From Kryptolebias marmoratus (taxonomy: Eukaryota > Chordata > Actinopteri > Cyprinodontiformes > Rivulidae), in contig NC_051434.1 of the NCBI RefSeq assembly GCF_001649575.2, positions 10,419,914 to 10,483,913 of the forward strand: a stretch of 64,000 nucleotides of DNA, written 5' to 3'. Below, in pieces: positions 36,872 to 48,300 of this stretch. Position 1 is the stretch's first letter. Each line of letters opens with the position of its first letter. A program made the position numbers and the translations under genes. Below the pieces are notes generated by a model. That model saw nothing but the letters and a program-made list of their open reading frames with translations. It did not search any database and was not told where the DNA came from.

Positions 36872-37750
36872 TCAGATGTAAACACGTACGGTGCTGTGCA
36901 AAATAAATGAAAAAGCAGCAAAAGTCCCTAAAAAAACGAAGATCAGGAAGCCTGGAATGCCACTGATCAAGACCTCTACATATGATCACATGAAAGTCTG
37001 GAAGCAAATCATAAAGAAGTTTTTGCTCTTTTGCACAGCACTGCATGTGTCTGTCCTCGTGTCAATGTTCAGATTTAAAAATAGGAGCTGTGTTCTTGAT
37101 CCAACATTTGTGACTTCAGGAGAACGTTCTCTGGCACTTTGAATCATTTAATAGTAACAAAACCCCACACCGTTGGCTCTCAGGTTTTCAGTAAAACATC
37201 AAATTTACACCCTTTTGTTGCAGGTCTGTCACAACAATACAGACATTTACAGAATCGTATGTAGCTCCTTTTTTTCCTCATCTTATTATTCCAAAACACT
37301 GATGATGAATAACATTAAAACAGTCTATCACATAAGCCTGTACACCACAAATTCTACTATTTGATATATTTTATTGATTTTAGTGCATAAAAGTCATGTA
37401 TTAATGTTTTTAGTGAGATTACTTTTAATATGTTTTGCATTTTTGCTCCAGTTTTGATCATATGAATACATAAAACCGAATGTTCAGCGATGAAGGAGCT
37501 CGGGTGAACGTAAAAGCGTCAGATCAGATGGGCTGCTGCACAGATATATCTGAATAATTCAAATCATGGCAAATTATCCTGCATGTGATTATAATATACA
37601 GAGCAGTATCAGTCATGCTTGATCACTTCGTCATCTGTACATCACTTTATTTTGTACTAAAATACAGCATATGGCACCAGCATAAGATAAAAATGTACAA
37701 GAACCTAATGTTTAATTTACATGGAATTATGTAAGACTTGTTATTTTTCA

Positions 37751-37756
37751 AATAAA
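37751..37756 (+). terminator. cap2: Probable main poly(A) signal of cap2
   Basis: AATAAA followed by a GT-rich region (TTGTGGCTTGTTGGAGTT) that fits a downstream element. It would give a 3'UTR of about 0.9 kb. A weaker AATAAA at about 36900 could give a very short one. Confidence 0.6.
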
Positions 37757-38086
37757 GTTAAAATCTGTCACTTGTGGCTTGTTGGAGTTTTATTTTACGT
37801 GAAGAATTAAAACAGAAACAATAGGAGGGGAGAAAAATACTAAAATCACAAAAACACACCAAAAATGAAAGATAAAGCATTTCTTGAAGAAATGCATATC
37901 GCCCTTTTCGTTCCAGAGTCTTAGAGAAATGATGGCGTTGTAGCTGTTTTAGTCAAACCTTTTTGTGGCGGGCAAAAAAATCAAAACCGTGACAAGAAGA
38001 CAAATCAGAGCAGAGATTTAAAAACAGCTCAGTGGAAAAAAACAACAACATATTTTTGTCTAAAATGACGACACCAAGAATGTGTT

Positions 38087-39554
38087 TCAGTGTTTGATCA
38101 CCACGTTTCCCTGAGAGTCTTGAGTAAAGAGCATTTCGTCCTCTTCCTCCTCCTCGTCTACAGATTTATAAGCACAACTTCTCAGCCCCGCAGTGCTCAG
38201 ATTACTCTGATCTCTCAGTGGACTTCTGGGCAGCAGACCTCGATGTGCGATCACCCTGTAGCCCTCGGAGTCCTGGGTGAACAGCGCAGCCCAGCTGTCC
38301 TCCTCAACCTTTCTGTGTCGCTGCTGAGGTTTCCGAAGAGGCGAGCTGCTCAGTTTATTCCACGTGGAGTCAAAACGTGCCTCTTTCCCTGCACCGCTCC
38401 GTCCTCCGGCTGGGCGTTTTAGTGTTGGAGCGCTTTTTGGCTCTGTCCATTTCTGACCTGGCAGAAGTCCAAGATGAGAGGAAGAAGGACGCTTTGTTGG
38501 GGAATTAAAAGAGATGGACCTGCTGTTCTCTTTCTCATCTTCTATCTGAGGATGGTTCTTATCTGGTGTTTGAGTTACTCTTCCTTCCACGTCTGTCAGA
38601 CTTTCAAAAGCCTCCTCACTCTGTTGACTGTCTAGAAAACTCCTCCCAGAGTTGTCGAGGTTTTTCTTTTCAGTTAGATTGAATTCCCTTTTGGGGAACT
38701 GGCTGCAGGTGAACAGTGGGTCCTGACTCCATGCCTGAAGAGGTAGCTGACTGTCATGTAGCAACAAGGAGGCTTCAGTGAGCCTCCTCTTACTCTGAGG
38801 GGGTTTCCACTCTTCAGACCCTTTATCTTCAGATTCACAGTTTAGCAAAGGCAAATGATGTCCTCCTTGATTCTGTGGCAGTGCTGCTTCAGTCTCAGTC
38901 ACATTTTCATCACAATCCACACCAGAGTCACAGAGACCTACATCTCGCCCTCGTTTTTTCACACCGGGCCCGCCTGAGGTAGATGATGAAGAGGGACACA
39001 CTGGATCCAGGTTTGGTAATTCAGAAGTGCACATCTTATGGAGAACTTTCAGAAGAACAAGAACACAAAATAATGTCAGTTTAAAAAGTTTCATATGTTC
39101 ATTCACAAGACTACTTTTGGTCGACTTCTGACTGCTTACCTCTTCGATGAGGTGCGAAAAACATCGATATAGAGCTCTGTTTGGTCTTTGGCATTTCCAT
39201 TTTGGTCTGAGTGAAGTTGAGTGCCACAGCCAAGTTGTAACCTTCACCTTTAGTGAAGGGATTCAGCAATTTAGAGATGGGGCGAGCAAGTCGTTTCTGC
39301 AAGGCAAAATATGCAATACCAAATGTTACCCTGTTAATGTTAGTTGATCCAGTAGAGCAGTGTAATTAGAAGATACTGATAAGTGTTTTCAAACATTATT
39401 TCAAAGATTTGCTGAAAGGAAAGGAAGCTGAGATGTGTTTAGAGCTCATTTAAAGCATCACCTGTTTAACTTTTCCTTTCAGTTGCGTTGCATCGAGCCA
39501 GACGCCACATTCATCCTGAGCAGAGAGCTGCGGTGCTGCTTTAGAGGGCTTCAT
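38087..39554 (-). CDS. aunip: Aurora kinase A and ninein-interacting protein
   Basis: AUNIP sits at centrosomes and spindle poles with Aurora A and ninein, and is reported to bind damaged DNA and promote end resection with CtIP. On the minus strand three coding exons, 39554-39462, 39296-39140 and 39045-38087, join in frame to 402 residues. It starts MKPSKAAPQLSAQDECGVWL; CGVWLDATQLK matches the family N terminus. Residues 71-78 (QSSISMFF) form a canonical PIP box. The middle is Ser-rich and disordered. The C terminus has two copies of LFTQDSxGxxVIxH: ALFTQDSEGYRVIAH and MLFTQDSQGNVVIKH, as I recall for human AUNIP. An acceptor just upstream of the start codon (about 39574) implies a noncoding 5' exon. 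It runs antisense to cap2, tail to tail, and divergently from vps28. Confidence 0.9.
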
Positions 39555-40446
39555 AATGAAGAGGGATGAAAAAACCTGCAAAACAGTAAATGTAGATTTT
39601 AGAAGCATAATCACAACCTCCTGGTAGTTACTTCAAAAGCTTTTAACATGCTTTCATATTAATAAACAACTGAAGACAAAAATATTATGTGATTACTGCT
39701 AAATTTACTTTATTATTGACATCAGCAAAACCTGCTGACGGATTAGCTTTTTATACGTTTATTTTAGGTCATTTTAGTTTACAGTAATGTAAAGACAGAA
39801 AGATCATATTGCTCGTTTTTATTTGTCAGATCTCGCTGCTTTCATAAACTTTTAGTTTATATAGTAAACAGCATTTATACTCATGAGTAAAATTTACAGG
39901 TATGACAATAAATAAATAAATCTAAACATGTATTCTGAGGTGAGATATTTTTGATTAAATGCAGACAAAACACAAAGTATTTTCACAATGCAATCTGTGT
40001 TATTTATGTAACCATATAAAATTACCTGAAACTTTAATTTCAACATTTGTAAATTAGACATTAACAGATTAGACACAGTTTAACAAAACAGCACTGTTTT
40101 TAATATTAAATGTATTTTAAAGCAACCATAATAAAAAACGTGGTCTTTGAAAACAAACAGTTTTATTTATATCTTAGATTACATCAAAAGCCAAAATATA
40201 ACACAAGTAAGCCTAACGTTATTAATAATATGACTGTTGAAAGAAATAAAATAGTTTACGGTTTAGTCATTTTATATACGCCTTTTAAACAAAAGCTCGT
40301 GTATTTTAACAAACTCATAACATGTTCAAGCAACGTTTTTAGATTCTTTAACTTACCAAAGAATATTAATGTTGACAAACTAAGATTTTGTACGATAAAA
40401 TCCCTCTCTTTTCAGTTTGTTTCTGCCGCCACAACAATGAGCTGCC

Positions 40447-40485
40447 CTTGTCGTTTGACTGATTAAAAATCAGTCAGACGACAAG
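40447..40485. other. 18-bp-stem hairpin between aunip and vps28
   Basis: CTTGTCGTTTGACTGATT at 40447-40464 and AATCAGTCAGACGACAAG at 40468-40485 pair over all 18 positions (17 Watson-Crick plus one G.T), with a 3-base AAA loop. It is intergenic and about 175 bases upstream of the CpG-rich promoter segment. Role unknown. Confidence 0.6.
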
Positions 40486-40599
40486 AAAGACCTAATAGTG
40501 GTTTATTGTCACAAATAGCTAAAATTCCATATATGGTAATATCCGGAAAAATACCTAATCTATTTAAAAAACTAAATTGTTTGCATTTTAAGTGAGGCG

Positions 40600-40682
40600 C
40601 GTCGGCCACCTAATGGCTTGACGTATGCTGGTCTTCGTAGGAGGGTGTGTTTACATCGACGTCACAGCATTTTGCCAATAGG
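40600..40682 (+). promoter_or_regulatory. vps28: Putative vps28 promoter and noncoding exon 1
   Basis: A GC-rich patch in AT-rich DNA contains a GACGTCAC CRE-like site (about 40658-40665) and GCCAAT. It ends in the donor AGG|GTAAGT at 40682, which would splice to an acceptor (ATATCAG near 41382) before the vps28 ATG. It may also serve the divergent aunip gene. Confidence 0.45.
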
Positions 40683-41407
40683 GTAAGTAAAGTGTTTTTA
40701 ATTTAGCTTTTAAGCTGTCCGTTAAAATGCAGTGAAAAGGCTGAAACCTTGTGACATATTTTCATAGTAAGACTTTGTTGTTTGTCGTTGAATGGCTAAA
40801 AATAATGACATATTCGTCTGAGTTTTGTAAAATCGTAAAGGAAGTGCTAACGAGTTAGCATTGGCAGCTTCGACAGCTAACTTCAGGGGTAGTTCGGTGA
40901 TAAAAACGAATGTATTGCCGATTATAGACTCTTTTTAAGGGTAATCTATAGTATATCAGTAACATTTTCCGTTCAGTTTTAGTGTTTGGATCAGAAATCT
41001 GTCGTGGCTCGTTTTTTATTTGATTTAGATTTGTTCAACTCTTTTAGCTGACCTGTAATTAATTAATCAGGCCAAGTTGACCCTACAGTGCCAGATCATA
41101 GTTTTTAACTGTGTGTAACAATAACAGTAAATAACGATTGGTTTTAATAATAAATAATAATAATAATAAAGCTCAGGAAATCATTAACTTACGTATTATG
41201 AGCGGATGAAGGCATTCCTAATAGATCTTGTTGACGTTTCGTTTTGTTTTTATAACCAGTCCTCATTATAAGCTTTTATTATAATTTGACTGGGTCCTGG
41301 TTTGCCCCAAAAAGCTATGTTAGTCATTATTGAGAAACTTAAATTCTGATCCATTTTTTTCCTGCTTATTCTTAAATATCAGACCACTTTCCTAGTACAT
41401 CAGCATC

Positions 41408-43271
41408 ATGTTTCATGGCATAGCAGGCACAGGAGGAGTCGGTGGAGGTAAGAGATTGAGATTGATGTATTCAGACGGTCAAAACATCTTCCTTTAAATA
41501 GTCAAGTTCAGTATTATTACACTTAATCCTTTTCTCTTCGCAGCTCCCGCTAATAAGCCTGAGTTGTACGAGGTAAATATAACATTATTGCTTTGTAAAC
41601 CTTAAAGACACACAGAACAGTCATTTCACTGTGTACATTTCCAAATGTTTGTTTACATTTATTTTCTTAGAAACCATATGTACTCTTTTGTTTTAACAAG
41701 AAAAAAAAAGTCTATAGGTGTAAAACTTAAGATGGCATCAAGAGTAACTTGCACTCATAAATTTTGTCATTTCAGGAAGTGAAACTTTACAAAAATGCAA
41801 GGGAACGAGAAAAGTAAGTGTAATATATTGTCATCTACTTGAGTAATATGAGCTTGATTTAAACTGCATTTTTGGAATTTACATTTTTGCAACGTTTTTA
41901 ATCTTTTTAAGGTACGACAACATGGCAGAGTTGTTTGCTGTTGTGAAGACCTTGCAGGCCCTGGAGAAGGCTTACATCAAGGACTGTGTAACGCCTAATG
42001 AGTAAGTGACACTTCAGCTAATGCACCAGCTACACTTTGAATGCATGTTAGATTAACGTTGAGGAAATTGTGTTTCCAGGTACACCGCTTCCTGTTCCAG
42101 GCTCCTGGTTCAGTATAAGGCTGCTTTCAAACAGGTGCAGGGCTCTGACGTCGGCTCCATCGATGATTTCTGCAGGAAGTACAGAGTGAGTCCTCATCTT
42201 GATTATTTTATAGAGATTTAAAGGAAGATATACTTTTTAAATGTCTTATTTTGGATATGTTTGCTGTTGTCTTTCTGTTTTCTAGCTTGACTGCCCGCTA
42301 GCAATGGAGAGGATTAAAGAGGATCGGCCAATCACCATCAAGGATGACAAGGGCAACCTGAACCGCTGCATTGCAGACATAGTTTCTGTATGTTTTTTCC
42401 TATTATTATATCAAATATTGTTTACTTTAAATGTATATAATTATTAAAACTGTTCAGTTTTAGTTGCTTCTGTTAATTAAGAACAATGGTTGAAAGTGTG
42501 AGTCTGTTGCCAACTTTAAATCTTGTTCCTAAAAGCAATAGATGGACACTTCCAAATGCCTTAAATGTTTGACTATAAGAGTCTTAGATGTTCAAAAATG
42601 GTCATTTTCTCTCCATCCTTTCTGAACTTCAGCTCTTCATCACTGTGATGGACAAGCTGAGACTGGAGATCAGAGCCATGGATGAGGTACTTTAAAGTAT
42701 TTCTATGTAATATTGGCAATAAATGAGTGGCATTAGCTGACAAACTGACTGATTTTTATTGCTTCAGATCCAACCAGACCTGAGAGAATTGATGGAAACC
42801 ATGAACAGAATGAGCAACATGCCTCCAGACTCGGAGGCAAAGGACAAAGTTAATCTCTGGTCAGTTTCGCTAAACACATTTTAGCATTTATATTATTTAG
42901 TCCTGTTCAGTGTCAAATCCTATGTTCCTGTATGTAAACCCCTTTTTGTAAGTGCAACTATAATTGTATGAAATATATATTGTGCAGTCATGGTAATTTT
43001 CTTTATCAAAACGTTTTTAATAAGAATATAAGTTGTTTGTCCCATTGCTCAAGTTTCATGTTTGAATTTCAGTAGAAATGTCTTAGTCTTAGCAGTGTTT
43101 TAAAAAATGTTTCATAATATTCATCATCTTTCATAAACATTTCCTCGCAGGTTGACCACCCTCAGTTGCATGTCCGCCTCAGACGAGCTGGATGATAATC
43201 AGGTTCGTCAGATGCTTTTTGATCTGGAGTCGGCCTACAACGCCTTCAACCGCTTCCTCCACTCCTCCTAA
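41408..43271 (+). CDS. vps28: ESCRT-I subunit VPS28
   Basis: VPS28 is a core ESCRT-I subunit that sorts ubiquitinated cargo into multivesicular endosomes and bridges to ESCRT-II and ESCRT-III partners. Nine coding exons: 41408-41447, 41544-41572, 41776-41813, 41912-42001, 42080-42185, 42286-42387, 42633-42686, 42768-42859 and 43151-43271. They join to 223 residues (human about 221 as recalled). The N-terminal core-binding half contains [20 protein letters not shown] and [20 protein letters not shown]. The C-terminal four-helix bundle starts near [15 protein letters not shown] and ends [20 protein letters not shown]. Conservation is very high along the whole length. Small first exons are typical of this gene. 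No anomaly seen. Confidence 0.97.
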
Positions 43272-44187
43272 AACTTTTGTCCACCAAAGACACCTCAGCG
43301 TGGAACTCTAACTTAACAATTAAAGGCTACTTTCTTCTGATTGTTCTGCCAGGGAGTAGATTCATATCTGGACAGTTTTCAGTCCCACATCTTTTTCATT
43401 TTGTCTGTACGTTAAGTTCTTTAACCAAGTCTTGTACAGTTCAAACTCTGCTGCCTTGTAAACTCCGTTGTTTCTGGTTCATCATGCCGACTGCAGCCTT
43501 GCTTTGTGGGTTTGTCCAATATTATAAGCTGCTCCTTAAGCCTTTTTTTATACTCAAATGTGTGAAAGATCTTTTTGGCTCTTTATTCTGGCTTTGACAG
43601 AACAATTTTCTCTCAACTTTGTACTGTGAGATTAAAAAAAAATCTAATTTTATAGCTAAATTTGGCAGAGCACCAACAAAAAAAAAGCATTTTATTGAAA
43701 AAGAGAAGATTTCAACAACTAAAGTCTTTGTGTTTCTCTAATTGTATCTGATGTGTCACCTATAACATGTTTATGTTTCATATCACATGGGTTTTTACTG
43801 TAAAATCTTGTAAGTCTGTAAATAGAGTAAAAGAAACAGGCTTTGGCTTCAGCTCATCTTCTGCCTGACAGTTCTTAGGCGAAACAGATATTTGGGCTTG
43901 AAGATGACCAATTAGACTACACTCCTTGTTAATTATAGTATAGATGCTGAGGTGGAAGGAATGTTGTTTTTGTTGTTCACTTCTTGTTTTCCTCTCCCTG
44001 TACTTTAACATGTCTAACCCAAATGTTTGTTAGGAAAGAGGGCTTCATCCCATTATAAGTAGGCAAAACTGAGATGGACAGACTCATTTTTGCTTGCTAA
44101 ATATGTTTCAACCTTCAAAAGCCATTAGGGGAAAACATATTTATTAAGATGGATCATTGTAAATAATAGTGTTGATTTTTAAATAAA
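43272..44187 (+). other. vps28: vps28 3'UTR with poly(A) signal
   Basis: About 0.9 kb of noncoding sequence follows the TAA, ending at AATAAA (44182-44187). A 106-residue open frame at 43277 begins just after the stop codon and has no codon or homology support, so it is treated as chance. Confidence 0.55.
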
Positions 44188-44399
44188 AGCATGTAATAGC
44201 TTTTTAGAAATAAAAATCTGGAAGATTGCTTGTGTTGTGGGGCATTATTTTGTAGAAATATTTCATTTTAAAATTAAATGTAGTAGCTTTTGTGGCTATT
44301 ATATTATATCGGATATGTTTTGTAGTCCTAAAATCTTTTAATTATTTCAACCATTCAGGTATCCAAACGTCCAGCTTGTTCAGGACAGTAAAGCTTCAA

Positions 44400-44720
44400 T
44401 TGTTGGTTTTATAATCTTTATACTTTTTTAATTATTTAGCTTCATTTTTAGTTTAATTGTCAGAAATGCACTGAGAACCCTTCAAAGCAGTGAAAACTTT
44501 GTGCTCTCTGGTACTGTTTTGCTAGTTTCAGCTTTTAACTACGATCTTGTTGGTTTAGCTGCTGGTTTGCTAATTTTAACTTTTTTTACTTCAGCATTTA
44601 TCTAGAATAAAGCCAGAGTTTAGCCAATTTTAGCTTTTGTTCTGATTGTTTTAGCTTTAAACTATCCAAATTTCCAAAATGTCAGCAATTGTCACAGAAA
44701 ATACAAATATTTCTAGTTTT
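44400..44720 (-). repeat. AGCTAAAA-type dispersed repeat, copy D (inverted)
   Basis: Reverse-complement motifs TTTTGCTAGTTTCAGCTTTT, TTTGCTAATTTTAACTT and CAATTTTAGCTTTTGTT. It ends with CAAATATTTCTAGTT at 44704-44718, identical to the end of copy E at 53699-53713. Lies between vps28 and mapk15. Confidence 0.6.
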
Positions 44721-44856
44721 ACGTTTATTTTTGGTCTCACAAAAGTTGTTTAGCGGTTCTTGTTCTGGTCTTGCATTAATATATTCATAAAATGTCAAAC
44801 ATAATACCGGAACTATTTTCATTTGGGCCAGTACTTCCTGCATCGTTAGCCGCTTC

Positions 44857-44940
44857 GTTTCCACGACAACGGGACAGAATGACGTTCACGCTGCGGCCCC
44901 TTTAAGAGCCCGGCAGCGGCGTATTCGTTACCATGACGAC
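44857..44940 (+). promoter_or_regulatory. mapk15: Two X-box-like (RFX) motifs in the mapk15 promoter
   Basis: GTTTCCACGACAAC (44857-44870) and GTTACCATGACGAC (44927-44940) resemble the RFX X-box GTNRCC-N(0-3)-RGYAAC with one or two mismatches each. They sit in a CpG-rich block that leads to the donor GAACA|GTAAGT near 45042, likely a noncoding first exon. RFX factors drive cilium genes, and MAPK15 acts in ciliogenesis. Confidence 0.45.
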
Positions 44941-45314
44941 GAGTAACGAGAGGAGCCCCACGTCTTTTCCGTAGGAGCGAAGGGGGCGCGTGGAGTCGCA
45001 GGGAGCAGCCAAGTTCGCACGTACTCACAACATATTGAACAGTAAGTGATTCCCGGCTTCTGAATGGAGATAAAAATTAACTCGCAGTTCGAAAAACACG
45101 GGTAGAAGTCGAGGAGAGCGGCGGGTGACCGGAGGGGTCGCTTGAGGGTTGCCAGGTAATCCCACAGCGGCGGCTGCATTAATAATATATGAACATTTGT
45201 GGAGCTGAAAGGTGACTTCTGAGACCTGTTTAACACCTGTTCCGGGTCGTTTCAGCGGGAATAACCAGGGATGCTTTCTGCGTGAGCCGAAGCACAACTT
45301 CTGCCCCAAGAAAG

Positions 45315-48300
45315 ATGAGCAAGAAGTATCAGACAGCAAAGATCCCGGAGTTTGAGAACCACATTTCTCTCAAATATGAAATCAAGAAGAGAATTGGGAA
45401 AGGGGTGAGCAGTTTTTTTTACTCCCAGCTGCACTTGAAACAGATGCCATATTGTAATTTCTCCACAGGAAAAAAAATCCTGCTTTAATCTTAAGAGAAT
45501 TCCTGACATTCTCCTGACTTAAACCACAGAGCAGGGAATATTTGTTTGCAGATCAGCTTATGTATTATGTTGCCTCTGCAGCTCATTTGTTTTTTTCCCC
45601 TCTCCACCGCTGCTCTGTGGTCGGCTCTGGACTAACTACCTTTCCCCAACCCGTCAAGGGAGAGCCATAAACTGTTGCTCTGTTTTACAGCCAGCTGCCT
45701 GGAAAAATGCGATACAGACGTGCCATCCCGGGACACCTAGACGTGACTCTGCCTCACTTTACACACCTGTTCATCAGCTGCACACTGGGCTTGCTTTGAG
45801 GAACCAAGCAGTACCAAGTGCAGCCCCGTAACTGTGTTTGAAAAGTCATAAATGTTTTTTATTTTATTGCTTTAAACAGGGAAAGTCGGTCAGTTTTGTT
45901 TTCCTGGGATACAAAGAGTCTGCAGAGCGCCGTGTGAATATGATCCACTGGCCTCGCTAACAACAACAGTGGATTCTGACCCCCTGCCTGCCTCACTCCT
46001 GCTTGTGCAATCTCCTTCTTCTCAACAGGCCAAACTGTATTCTAATGACGCTGTGATCAGTTTACGTTTTCAGCTTTTCCAAAGGCAGACAGGGTCGCAA
46101 ACGCTGCGAGAAAGGACAAAGACACAAAAGATCCACAAGGCAGCTACACAGACTTCTTAAAGATTTTAAAAAACAAAATTGTCCAGAAGAAAATGGAGCT
46201 CTAACCTCATTGCTCTTTTTCTGCCTTGCCAACATTCATTAGCTGCCCCTTGACATATGCAGTGTTGTTTCTGTTTGCTTGTTTGTTTGTTTGTCTTCAT
46301 TTGTCCAGTGAAGTCACGTCTGCAGGTACAAGCAGCCACCTGATGAGGTGTAGTTTTTCTCTCTGTCTCAGGCTTACGGCATCGTGTGGAAGGCCGTCGA
46401 CAGACAGACGGCGGAGGTCGTGGCGGTGAAAAAAATCTTTGATGCTTTCAGAAACAGAACAGATGCCCAGGTGTGTGAACATTGTTTACCTGAGTGAAAT
46501 AAAGACATCAAACATAATCAAACCAGGGGGGGGGGCGGACTTGTTCTCAAAAGTTTTAATTTCTCCCCCTTTCCAGTCATTAAAGCTGAAATGTTAGCTT
46601 GAATCTGTTCTGTAATTATCTTCATTTATGATCTTCACTTGTCTGCAAACCTCTGATCCACGGTTTAATCGTTCTTGTAAAACCTCCTCCTTCACCTTCA
46701 ACACGGCAGCTAATTATTAATTAGACCAGGAGGCTCGAGTGTTTATAGCTGCATGTTTCACATCCTGACTGCAGTGTTTTGTTTTTGTGTTTTTCTTTTT
46801 ACAGCGAACATTCAGAGAAATCATGTTCCTCCAGGTAATAATATTGCTTGCATGAAATAATACCTTCATTAACTGTCGAGCTTCAGTCTGTGTCCACAAC
46901 ACACAGATAATCTCATTCTTATCCTCACCACCTGTTCGTATAATACATTCAGATCAGTGCTTTCCAAACTTTTCAGCTTCTGACCCAGAAAATAAAAGCA
47001 GTAGAGACTTACATCCCCGACTATTTTTGTTTAAATGTTGCTAATAACGCAACTAAACAAAGATGTCATGACAGTACCATGATTGTTATAATATTCTCAT
47101 CAATTTATGACTATTGCTTTTTATGTTTTATAACAATTATCAGAAAAATATGCTAGTAGCACTCATTTCTAACTTTTATTTGATTTCTGTTAATTACCTT
47201 TCTTGGCCCCACAGTGGGGTCTGTCCTCAACATTTCGACCCACTGATTGAGACGTACGTCGCTTTAAGAAGTAAATAGTTTCCTTTGGGAACAATCTGTG
47301 TTGTTTATGAATTAGACAAGCTTTTAAAAAGAAGATTTTTATCTCATATTACTGTGGTCAAACTGATTGGCACAGCCCACATTTGTTTTCAGCTACAACC
47401 AGAAATGTGCCGGTGAGGTTTTAAACTATATTTGCAATAAAATGGCGGCCTCTGCTTGGTTTGTAATGTATAGATAGCAAAGTGAAAATACTCAGATAAA
47501 TAGACTGTAAACAGATCGCTTAGAGTGACAGAATTAAAAGGATATTGCATGAATTTGGCACATACAGTATGTATCAGTAACGTTGTTGAGACCTCTGAAA
47601 CTGCTTTTGATTAGTATTCATCAGATTAATTTGTGTCTAAATAAATAAACTCAAAGCTGATGTAGTTTAGTGGGTGGCAGTCCACAGTCTGTGTCACCTG
47701 ATCTGCATGTTCTCCTGCTACCCGATCAGCTCACGTCATCTTCCAGTAAAAACCCAGAGCTGTGGTCTCACTGTTTTGTAGCGACGATTATGTAAGCCGT
47801 GTTGCAACTTGTGCCGTTCTTCTGCGCCGCGCTCTGGCGCTACCGTCCAGCTATTACAGGACTGTGCTGCCTTTGTTTCTGTTGCTGACACGTTTAATCC
47901 CTCCACAGGAGTTTGGAGACCACGCCAACATTGTCAAACTTCTAAACGTCATCCAAGCACAAAACGATAAAGACATCTATCTCGTCTTTGAATACATGGG
48001 TATGTATTGTGATGCAGAAACACTCCAACAAGTACGCATCATTTCAGCTTACAAAACATCTAAAGATAAGGACTGAAGTGGTTGGAGGCAGGTTAGCAGG
48101 GTTAGGACTTTAGCAGCTCAATGCCAAAAGAAGTTTAAATGATATTCCTGGGTGTAACACAATAATGTTTAGGATCTTATCATTTGTTTAAATTGATGCT
48201 GCAGCAATAGGTGACCAGCTTTCCCTCTTCTTCTTCGTCCTAGATACGGATCTGCACGCTGTGATAAAGAAAGGCTCTCTTCTGAAGGACATCCATAAGC

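Noticed and set aside
40110..40466. 118-residue plus-strand frame before vps28
   Set aside because: AT-rich, Lys/Asn/Phe-rich chance frame with no splice signals; it ends in the hairpin region.
43277..43597. 106-residue frame just after vps28
   Set aside because: Starts 6 bases after the vps28 stop inside its 3'UTR; hydrophobic random-looking sequence with no family resemblance.
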